Shown here one piece after another: positions 35,988-42,518 of a stretch of DNA of 64,000 bases. Origin of the DNA: Streptomyces venezuelae (GTDB lineage: Bacteria > Actinomycetota > Actinomycetes > Streptomycetales > Streptomycetaceae). Position 1 is the first letter of the stretch; each line of letters starts with the position of its first letter. The stretch spans positions 434,001 to 498,000 of the forward strand of contig NZ_CP029194.1 in NCBI RefSeq assembly GCF_008642375.1. Direction: 5' to 3'. The notes beneath the pieces were generated by a model. The model did no database searches and was not told where the DNA came from. It saw only the letters and a list, made by a program, of their open reading frames with translations. Position numbers and translations under genes: made by a program.

Positions 35988-37408
35988 GCCCGACGGAAGC
36001 GGCCGGGCCGCCGCCTTCGGCCGGCACGAGGCCTCCGGATGGGACGGTGGAGCGGCTCACCGGTCTGGTGGCGGCGCTGCGCGACCACGCCTTCGGGATC
36101 GGGACGGGCGAGACCGTGGACGCGGGGCACGCCCTTGAGGCGGTCGGGTTCACGGACCGCGAGCGGGTGCGGGAGGCGCTGGCGGCGACGCTGCTCCACG
36201 GGGAGCGGCAGCGGCCCGTCTTCGACCGGGTCTTCGACCTGTACTTCCCGCTCGGCGGCGACGGCGACGGCGACAGCAGCGGCGATCGGACGGCGCCCGA
36301 CGGCACGGCGGCCGGGCTCGCCGAGCTGCGGGAGCGGCTGGCGGCAGCTCTCACCGCCGACGACGGGGCCGCCCTCGCGCTGCTGGCCGCCGAGGCGGTG
36401 GGCGGGTTCGGCGGCTACGGCTCCGGCCCGGAGACGGACGGCTGGTCCTCGTACCGGACACTCTCCCGCCTGCGCCCCGAGACGCTCCTCGCGCGGGTGC
36501 GGGAGGCGCTGCGGAGCGAGGAGCCCGAGTTCGCCGACCGGCTGCTCGACGACGAGATCCGGCGCCGGATCGAGGCCTTCCGCGAGCGGGTCCGGACGGA
36601 GGCGCGGCGGCGGGTCGCCGAGCGTCAGGGCCGCGACCGGGTGGCGCGGCGGGCGGTCGCGGGGACGGCGGACGGGGTGGACTTCCTGCTCGCCGGGCGG
36701 GCGCAGCTGGACGATCTGCGGCGCACGGTACGGCCGCTGGCGCGGAAGCTGGCCACCCGGCTGGCGGCCCGCCGGCGCCGGGCGGCGCGCGGCGAGATCG
36801 ACCTGCGGCGGACGCTGCGCCGCTCGTTGTCGACCGGGGGCGTCCCGGTCCGTCCGGTGCTGCGGCGGCGCCGGCCGGGGCGGCCGGAGTTGGTGCTGCT
36901 CTGTGACGTGTCGGGGTCGGTGGCCGGTTTCGCGCAGTTCACGATGCTGCTGGTGCAGGCCCTGCACGACCAGTTCAGCCGGGTACGGGTCTTCGCCTTC
37001 GTCAATCGGGTCGACGAGGTGACCGGGCTGATCGCCCGGGGCGCGGCGGACCCGGCGGGGCTCGGCGACCGCATCCTCGCGGAGGCGGAGCTGACCGGCT
37101 GGCACGGGCAGAGCGACTACGGGACGGCGCTCGGGGAGTTCGCCGACCGGTACGCGGAGGCTGTCGGCCCGCGCACGGTGCTCTTCGTCCTCGGCGACGC
37201 CCGGACCAACCGCGCCGACCCCAACCTCGCGGCGCTCAAGCGGGTCGCGGACCGGGCGCGCCGGGTCCACTGGCTCAATCCCGAGCAGCCCTCGCTGTGG
37301 GGCACGGGCGACTCGGAGGCCCCGGCCTACGCCGAGATCGTGGACATGCGCCCCTGCCGCAACGCCCGCCAGCTCGGCGCGCTGATCGGCCGTCTGTTGC
37401 CGGTCTGA
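35984..37408 (+). CDS. CoxE-like von Willebrand factor A protein, MoxR partner
   Basis: A 474-residue protein. A poorly conserved N-terminal half (1-290) contains an acidic GDGDGDSSGD stretch and a basic helix-rich region RRAVAGTADGVDFLLAGR. The VWA domain (about 300-460) has the MIDAS motif CDVSGSVAG (about 306), an essential Thr/Ser region WHGQSDYGTALGEF and Asp in FVLGDARTNRADPNL. This is the CoxE type, partner of MoxR-like CoxD in maturation of CO dehydrogenase. The GTG overlaps the MoxR stop. The pair is probably a client-specific chaperone. Confidence 0.9.
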   Translation: MSPTEAAGPPPSAGTRPPDGTVERLTGLVAALRDHAFGIGTGETVDAGHALEAVGFTDRERVREALAATLLHGERQRPVFDRVFDLYFPLGGDGDGDSSGDRTAPDGTAAGLAELRERLAAALTADDGAALALLAAEAVGGFGGYGSGPETDGWSSYRTLSRLRPETLLARVREALRSEEPEFADRLLDDEIRRRIEAFRERVRTEARRRVAERQGRDRVARRAVAGTADGVDFLLAGRAQLDDLRRTVRPLARKLATRLAARRRRAARGEIDLRRTLRRSLSTGGVPVRPVLRRRRPGRPELVLLCDVSGSVAGFAQFTMLLVQALHDQFSRVRVFAFVNRVDEVTGLIARGAADPAGLGDRILAEAELTGWHGQSDYGTALGEFADRYAEAVGPRTVLFVLGDARTNRADPNLAALKRVADRARRVHWLNPEQPSLWGTGDSEAPAYAEIVDMRPCRNARQLGALIGRLLPV

Positions 37409-37445
37409 CAGAGGTGTGCCGGTAGGGGGGTCCTACGGGGGCCGG

Positions 37446-37474
37446 TTGTCCCGTACAAGGGCGCCGATTAGCGT
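37446..37474 (+). promoter_or_regulatory. Promoter of the nucleosidase gene, leaderless type
   Basis: TTGTCC (37446-37451) and TAGCGT (37469-37474) are spaced by 17 bases. Transcription would start at about 37481-37482, which is the A of the ATG, and there is no Shine-Dalgarno sequence. This is the geometry of a leaderless mRNA. Confidence 0.6.
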
Positions 37475-37481
37475 GGCCTCC

Positions 37482-38066
37482 ATGGAACTTTTGGGAGACA
37501 TGGTCGCCGGCCGACCTCTGTACGTCGTCGCCGTGAAGGAGGAGGCGCAGTTCCTCGACACCGATCTGCCCGTGCTGCTGACCGGCATGGGGAAGGTGAA
37601 CGCGGCGAGCGCGCTCGCGACCGTGCTCGGCCGGGGGCCGCGGCCCTCCGGGATCGTGAACCTCGGGACCGCCGGGGCGCTGCGCCCGGGCTTCATGGGG
37701 ACGCACGTCGTCGGCACCGTCCTCCAGCACGACTTCGACGGCGCGCTCCTGGCCACGCTGACCGGTGAGACGTACGGCGAGCCGCTGACCCTGCCCGACG
37801 GCGGTGACGTGGTCCTGGCCACCGGGGACGCGTTCATCGCGGACGAGGCCTCCCGGGCCCGGCTCGCGGAGCGGGCGGCGCTCGTCGACATGGAGGGCTA
37901 CGCGCTGGCCACGGTCGCGCAGCTGGCCGGGGTGCCGCTGCGGATGGTCAAGCATGTCAGCGACGAGGCCGGCGACGGCGCGGCCCGCACCTGGCGCGAG
38001 TCGGTCGCCGAGTGCGCGCGGGCGCTGGCGGACTGGGCGGCGGCGAACACCCCGTACCGCGTCTGA
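37482..38066 (+). CDS. Purine nucleosidase-like protein (MTA/SAH nucleosidase family)
   Basis: A 194-residue protein of the phosphorylase/nucleosidase fold. Key segments are LTGMGKVNAASALATVLG, GIVNLGTAGALRPGFMG, the substrate-binding ALVDMEGYALATVAQLAG (M-E-G-Y) and KHVSDEAGD with the catalytic Asp. The protein is shorter than typical MtnN (about 230), lacking part of the middle. It would hydrolyse an adenosine-type nucleoside to free base. The promoter geometry suggests a leaderless transcript starting at this ATG. Confidence 0.83.
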   Translation: MELLGDMVAGRPLYVVAVKEEAQFLDTDLPVLLTGMGKVNAASALATVLGRGPRPSGIVNLGTAGALRPGFMGTHVVGTVLQHDFDGALLATLTGETYGEPLTLPDGGDVVLATGDAFIADEASRARLAERAALVDMEGYALATVAQLAGVPLRMVKHVSDEAGDGAARTWRESVAECARALADWAAANTPYRV

Positions 38067-38092
38067 CGCCCGAAGGCCCCGACCTTTGCGGT

Positions 38093-38119
38093 GAGCCGCC
38101 GAGGCGGCCCCGGCGGCTC
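38093..38119. terminator. Bidirectional terminator
   Basis: GAGCCGCCG and CGGCGGCTC are perfect 9-bp arms with a nine-base loop between the convergent nucleosidase and hydrolase genes. Confidence 0.65.
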
Positions 38120-38130
38120 CCCGTACATGA

Positions 38131-39345
38131 TCAGCGGTGCTGGAAGTGGACCTCCGGGTGGTCCGGGGTCGGTCCGTCGAGGACGGGCCGTGCGAGGCCC
38201 CGCAGGTGCCGGTCGAAGAAGGCGGCGACGTACGTACGGGTGACGGCGACGGCCCGGTCGGCGGGCAGCGTCGGCCCGGGCAGGCCGAAGCGGTCCTGGA
38301 TCACCGGGTAGTCGGAGAAGGTGAAGTGCTCCGAACCGGCCACGGTGATCCACCGCTTCCAGCCGTCGAGCGTGGGCCACACCCGGTCCCAGCTGGTGTC
38401 CTGCCCGCCGGGGAGGTGCGTCCCGTCGTGGGTGCCGAGCATCATGAACGGCCTGCCGCGCAGGCCCTCCGCCGGCAGGTCCTCCCAGAAGGCACCGTCC
38501 ATGTTGATCCCGGCGTCGATGCGCGGGTCGGCAGCCATGGCGGTGGCCGCGCTCGCCCCGCCGATCGAGTGGCCCGCCATGCCGACGCGGCGCGCGTCGA
38601 TGACGCGGGCGTGGTGCCAGGCGGGGCGGGGACCGGTGAGCCGGTCCAGGACGAAGCGCATGTCGGCGGCGCGGGTGGCGGTCACCACGCTCGCGTGGAC
38701 GCCTCCCTCGTCGAGCGCCGTGCAGGCGACGCAGGTGAGGGTCCGGCCGCCGGGGACGGAGATGCCGTACGACTCGTAGGCGTGGTCGACGGAGGCGACG
38801 ACGTAGCCGCGCGAGGCGAGGTCCTCCGCGAGGTGGCTGAGCGTCCAGCGGGAGGCGCCGAAGCCGGGCGAGAGCAGTACGAGCGGATGGCGGCCGGGGG
38901 CGGGCCGGGCGTCGGTCGCACCGTGGGTGCGCATCCGGGCGAGCGCGTCGCCCGGGACGGCGTCGCCGACGCCGAGCGCCTCGATCAGGAGCCGTGCCTC
39001 CTCGCCGGTGGCGTACGGGGCGGGGCGCCCCGCCCCGGGCCGCGCGGCCGGGTAGTGGAGGGTGACCATCAGTTCGCGCCCGGCGGCGGTGGGCACCCAG
39101 GGGTCGGTACGGGACCGGTCGACGAGCGGCAGGACCGCGCGGCCGATGGCGTACGCCCCCGTGGGCGCGGGCAGCGCGGGCCGTGCGGTGTCCGGAGCGA
39201 CGGCCGGGACCGGGGCGGTGGCGAGGGCCGGGGCGGTGGCCGTGACCGGAGCCGCGACGGAGGGGCCCGCCGTGGCGAGGGCCGCGGGTAAGGCGAGGGA
39301 GCAGGCGAGGGCGGCGGCCGCGGCCGCGCGGGTGAATCGGATCAT
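38131..39345 (-). CDS. Secreted alpha/beta hydrolase (PAF-acetylhydrolase-like)
   Basis: A 404-residue exported protein. The signal peptide (residues 1-32, AAAAALACSLALPAALA) is followed by an Ala/Pro/Thr linker to about residue 60. The hydrolase has VTLHYPAARPGAGRPAPY, HPLVLLSPGFGASRWTL, nucleophile elbow GHSIGGASA and a C-terminal His in GSEHFTFSDYP. This matches the platelet-activating-factor acetylhydrolase-like/lipase group. A CVACT pair could be a disulfide. The ATG at 39345 begins a good signal peptide but has no clear ribosome-binding site. Confidence 0.82.
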   Translation of the reverse strand: MIRFTRAAAAAALACSLALPAALATAGPSVAAPVTATAPALATAPVPAVAPDTARPALPAPTGAYAIGRAVLPLVDRSRTDPWVPTAAGRELMVTLHYPAARPGAGRPAPYATGEEARLLIEALGVGDAVPGDALARMRTHGATDARPAPGRHPLVLLSPGFGASRWTLSHLAEDLASRGYVVASVDHAYESYGISVPGGRTLTCVACTALDEGGVHASVVTATRAADMRFVLDRLTGPRPAWHHARVIDARRVGMAGHSIGGASAATAMAADPRIDAGINMDGAFWEDLPAEGLRGRPFMMLGTHDGTHLPGGQDTSWDRVWPTLDGWKRWITVAGSEHFTFSDYPVIQDRFGLPGPTLPADRAVAVTRTYVAAFFDRHLRGLARPVLDGPTPDHPEVHFQHR

Positions 39346-39428
39346 GTGTCGCACGCTAGAGGCGGCGGCCGGGGCGGCGCGTCCTCCCACAGGCGCATGT
39401 CCGGTCAGACCGGCGGCTGACCCGCGCT

Positions 39429-39480
39429 AGGGCCTGTCCGACGGATCAGGGCCCCGGCCATGATCCGTCGGACAGGCCCT
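39429..39480. repeat. Perfect 20-bp palindromic element between divergent genes
   Basis: The 20-base left arm (39429-39448, beginning AGGGCCTGTCC) is the exact reverse complement of the right arm (39461-39480), with a 12-base GC-rich loop. It lies upstream of both flanking genes, so it is not placed as a terminator for either. It looks like a REP- or MITE-like element or an IS-derived palindrome. Confidence 0.85.
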
Positions 39481-39546
39481 GGTCCGCCCTGCTCCCAACT
39501 CCCCTCCCTCGGTGGCGTGCTGACGCTCCCACCTGCCGGGACGGCC

Positions 39547-39577
39547 TTGACAGCGCGGAAGCCCGCCTGCCTATGGT
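39547..39577 (+). promoter_or_regulatory. Promoter of the leader peptide/monooxygenase operon
   Basis: A consensus TTGACA (39547-39552) and a TATGGT-type -10 (39572-39577) are spaced 18-19 bases apart, about 55 bases before the leader-peptide start. It is one of the clearest vegetative-type promoters in the window. Confidence 0.6.
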
Positions 39578-39633
39578 GAGACGTTCCTTCCCGGACGGCC
39601 GGGACGTGGGGACCGGAGCCGGGGGAGGCGCAC

Positions 39634-39753
39634 GTGCACGCGATGAACGCGTCGCCGCGCGGGCCCGTCCGGCCGGAGGCACCGCTCGTCTGCCGGCGGC
39701 ACGTCGACTTCTGCCGTACCTCCTCGGCCATCTGTCCTTCCCTCAGCGCCTGA
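39634..39753 (+). CDS. Cysteine-rich leader peptide (39 aa)
   Basis: A short gene with a strong Shine-Dalgarno sequence (GGGGGAGG, five bases before GTG 39634) encoding 39 residues. Its centre reads LVCRRHVDFCRTSSAIC, with cysteines at 20, 27 and 34. The RRHVDxCR...C pattern is the streptomycete putative leader peptide seen upstream of sulfur-metabolism genes. Ribosome progress over its Cys codons would report cysteine supply. It precedes two monooxygenase genes by 122 bases and shares their promoter. An attenuator structure in 39754-39875 is expected but not clearly resolved by eye. Confidence 0.8.
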   Translation: MHAMNASPRGPVRPEAPLVCRRHVDFCRTSSAICPSLSA

Positions 39754-39875
39754 ACCCGCTCCTCGTGGGTCCGCGCGTTCCGTGACGCCCCGTCGCCCGG
39801 CCGCACGCCGGCGCGCCTCCGCGCGCCCGAGTCCGTGCCCGCCGCGCGCTCCCGTCTTCCGGAAGGACTCCTCCC

Positions 39876-40994
39876 ATGCCCCGCCCCGCCCTGCGCCTGG
39901 CCGTCGAACTCGACGGCGACGGTGCCCATCCGGCCGCCTGGCGCCGCGCCGCGCACGCCCCCGGCGAGCTGCTGTCCCCGCGGCGGCTCGCCCGGACCGC
40001 AGCCGCCGCCGAGAACGCCGGCTTCACCCTCGTCACCCTGGACGACTCGATCCTGCCGCCGGCCTCCGGCGCCGGCCCGGTCGGCCGGATCGGCGCGGTC
40101 GAACGCGCCGCCTTCGTCGCCGCCTCGACGAGCGTCGTCGGGGTCGCCCCCGTCGTCGCCACGACCTACGCCGAACCGTTCCACGTCTCCTCGCAGCTGT
40201 CCTCCCTCGACCACGTCTCGGCCGGCCGCGCCGGCTGGGTGGTCGGCGCCGAGGAGGACCCGTCCGCCGCGCGGGCCTGGGGCCGCCCTCTCGTCGAGGG
40301 TCCCGAGGCCCTGGCCCGTGAGGCCCGCGACGGCGTGCGGGTCGTCCGCGACCTGTGGGACTCGTGGGAGGACAACGCGGTCATCCGGTCCGTGGCCACG
40401 AGCCGCTACCTGGACCGCGAGCGGCTCCACGCCGTCGACTTCACCGGCGAGACCTACTCGGTGAAGGGCCCGTCCATCGTGCCGCGCCCCCCGCAGGGCC
40501 GTCCCGTGGTCCTCGCCCGCCAGGGCCTCGTCCCGGCCGAACTCACCGATGTGGCACTGGTCGGCGGGACGACCGCGAAGGAGACCGGGGCTGCGGGCGA
40601 CGCGGCGAAGGCCGCCGGCGTGCCGCTGGCCTTCGCCGAGATCGAGGTGGCCCTCGACACCCCGCGCGACACGGCCCGGGAGCGGATCGCCGATCTGGAG
40701 CGGTACTCCCCCTGGGAGGAACGCCCCGGCCGGCTCCGGTACACCGGTTCCGCCGAGGGGCTGGTGGTCCTCCTGGCGGAGCTCGCCGCCTCCGTCGACG
40801 GCGTGCGGCTGCTGCCCCTGGTCCTCGACGAGGACCTGTCGGTGCTCTCCCGCCTCGTCCTGCCCGAGCTGTTCGTCCGGCGGCTCGCGACACGCCCGCT
40901 GCCGGGCACCACCCTCCGGACGTCCCTGGGCCTCCCCCGGCCCGCGAGCAGGTTCGCGACCGCCACCACTCTCGTCCGGGAGGAGACCCGATGA
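39876..40994 (+). CDS. LLM-class flavin-dependent monooxygenase
   Basis: A 372-residue TIM-barrel protein of the luciferase-like (F420/FMN) family. Typical segments are NAGFTLVTLDDSIL, FVAASTSVVGVAPVVATTYA, SSLDHVSAGRAGWVVGAEE and FTGETYSVKGPSIVPRPPQG. It lacks a strict match to SsuD catalytic residues as far as I can judge. It lies in one operon with an NtaA/DszA-type enzyme and overlaps it by ATGA. GGAAGGA precedes the ATG. The cysteine leader suggests that it oxidises an organosulfur compound (inference). Confidence 0.87.
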   Translation: MPRPALRLAVELDGDGAHPAAWRRAAHAPGELLSPRRLARTAAAAENAGFTLVTLDDSILPPASGAGPVGRIGAVERAAFVAASTSVVGVAPVVATTYAEPFHVSSQLSSLDHVSAGRAGWVVGAEEDPSAARAWGRPLVEGPEALAREARDGVRVVRDLWDSWEDNAVIRSVATSRYLDRERLHAVDFTGETYSVKGPSIVPRPPQGRPVVLARQGLVPAELTDVALVGGTTAKETGAAGDAAKAAGVPLAFAEIEVALDTPRDTARERIADLERYSPWEERPGRLRYTGSAEGLVVLLAELAASVDGVRLLPLVLDEDLSVLSRLVLPELFVRRLATRPLPGTTLRTSLGLPRPASRFATATTLVREETR

Positions 40995-42355
40995 CCCGCA
41001 CCGATCCCACCGACGTCCCCCGTCCGGACGCCCGGCTCCACTTCGGCGTGTTCTTCCAGGGCGTCAACCACTGGACGATCTGGTCGGACCCGTCGAGCGG
41101 TTCGCAGATCGATCCGGCCTCGTTCCTCCGGGTGGCGCGGACCGCCGAGCGCGGCCTCTTCGACGCCTTCTTCCTCGGCGACGGGCAGCGGCTGCGCGAG
41201 TCGGAGGGCGGCATCCACGAGCTCGACGTCGCCGGTCGCCCCGACTCGATCACCCAGCTGTCGGCACTCGCCGCCGGAACCGACCGCATCGGCCTCGTCT
41301 CCACCTCCAACACCACCTACAACGAGCCGGCCGACCTGGCCCGGCGCCTCTCCGGGCTCGACCTGCTCTCCGGCGGCCGGGCCGGCTGGAACATGGTGAC
41401 CACGCACAACGCCTGGACCGGGGAGAACTTCCGGCGCGGCGGATTCCTCGACCACGCCGACCGCTACACCCGCGCCGAGGAGTTCCTCTCCGTGGCGCGC
41501 GCCGTGTGGAACGGCTGGTCGGAGGAGGCGGTGGCCGCGTCCGCCGACGCGCGTTCCTGGTCGGTGCCGGGGGCGGTCGGGCGCGTACGGTCGCGCGGGG
41601 CGCACTTCGACGTCGATCTCGCCCCGACCCTGCCGCGCAGCGCCCAGGGCCACCCGGTGATCTTCCAGGCCGGGGACTCCGGTGAGGGCCGGGACTTCGG
41701 CGCCCGGAACGCGGACGTGATCTTCTCAGCGCACGGACTGGACTTCGACGACGCCCTGGGCTTCGCCGAGGACCTCCGGCGGCGGCTGCGGGCGGCCGGG
41801 CGGCCCGAGGGCGCGCTGCGGATCCTGCCGGGTACGGAGATCATCATCGGCGCGACGGAGAAGGAGGCGGAGGAGAAGGCCCGCTGGGTCCGCCTCGAAC
41901 AGGTCACTCCCGCCGTGGCCCTCGGCATCGCGGGCCGCCTGTGGAACATCGACCTGTCGGGGCGGGACGCCGACGGCCCCCTGCCGGCCGAGGATCCCGT
42001 GATCGCCGAGTACACCGGAAAGTTCGGGTCGAGCAGGTTCAGGGACACGCTGGCGACGGTCGCCGAGTGGCGGGCGAAGGCGGAGGCCAACGGCTGGTCG
42101 CTGCGGGAGGCCGTGATCGAACTCGGCCCGCAGCGCGGGCACGTCGGCACCCCGGCGGGGCTCGCGGAGAAGTTCGCGCGGTTCGTCCGGTACGGCGCGG
42201 TCGACGGCTTCAACGTCTCGCCGTACCTGGTGCCGGAGGGGCTCGACGACATCGTGGACCTGCTCGTGCCCGAGCTCCAGGAGCGCGGGGTGTACCGGAC
42301 CGCGTACACGGGGACGACGCTCCGCGAGCATCTGGGGCTCGCGCCGGTGGAGTGA
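40991..42355 (+). CDS. NtaA/SnaA/DszA-family FMN-dependent monooxygenase
   Basis: A 454-residue monooxygenase. The family signature is seen in FFQGVNHWTIWSDP, ERGLFDAFFLGDGQRL, GLDLLSGGRAGWNMVTTHNA, HFDVDLAPTLPRSAQGHPV and FQAGDSGEGRDFGARNADV. Members of this group (DszA, NtaA, SnaA) use reduced FMN and O2 to oxidise sulfones, nitrilotriacetate or pristinamycin precursors. With the leader peptide upstream, desulfurisation of a sulfone or sulfonate is the best guess. No flavin reductase is in the operon, so FMNH2 must come from elsewhere. Confidence 0.92.
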   Translation: MTRTDPTDVPRPDARLHFGVFFQGVNHWTIWSDPSSGSQIDPASFLRVARTAERGLFDAFFLGDGQRLRESEGGIHELDVAGRPDSITQLSALAAGTDRIGLVSTSNTTYNEPADLARRLSGLDLLSGGRAGWNMVTTHNAWTGENFRRGGFLDHADRYTRAEEFLSVARAVWNGWSEEAVAASADARSWSVPGAVGRVRSRGAHFDVDLAPTLPRSAQGHPVIFQAGDSGEGRDFGARNADVIFSAHGLDFDDALGFAEDLRRRLRAAGRPEGALRILPGTEIIIGATEKEAEEKARWVRLEQVTPAVALGIAGRLWNIDLSGRDADGPLPAEDPVIAEYTGKFGSSRFRDTLATVAEWRAKAEANGWSLREAVIELGPQRGHVGTPAGLAEKFARFVRYGAVDGFNVSPYLVPEGLDDIVDLLVPELQERGVYRTAYTGTTLREHLGLAPVE

Positions 42356-42377
42356 CGCGCGGGGGCGGGGTGGGGGA

Positions 42378-42418
42378 GTGGGGTGGGGGCGCTGCGTCCG
42401 ATCGCTCCCCCACCCCAC
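42378..42418. terminator. G-rich/C-rich bidirectional terminator
   Basis: GTGGGGTGGGGG (42378-42389) and CCCCCACCCCAC (42407-42418) pair perfectly over 12 bp with a 17-base loop. A further G-run upstream (42360-42376) can pair in competition. Confidence 0.75.
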
Positions 42419-42441
42419 GCCCCCGCCGTACCCCGCTCCCC

Positions 42442-42473
42442 CTTACCCCGCTGCCCCCTTACCCCGCTGCCCC
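42442..42473. repeat. 16-bp direct repeat, two copies
   Basis: CTTACCCCGCTGCCCC occurs twice back to back in a C-rich intergenic tract (42420-42500) downstream of the CocE-type gene. Confidence 0.8.
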
Positions 42474-42518
42474 GCTCCCCCGTATCCCCGCACTCCCCGT
42501 TCGTACGGCCTCCCGGAC

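Noticed and set aside
39573..39785. 70-codon plus-strand frame overlapping the leader peptide
   Set aside because: It lacks a ribosome-binding site and any motif. The 39-codon frame inside it has a strong Shine-Dalgarno sequence and the conserved cysteine-rich pattern.
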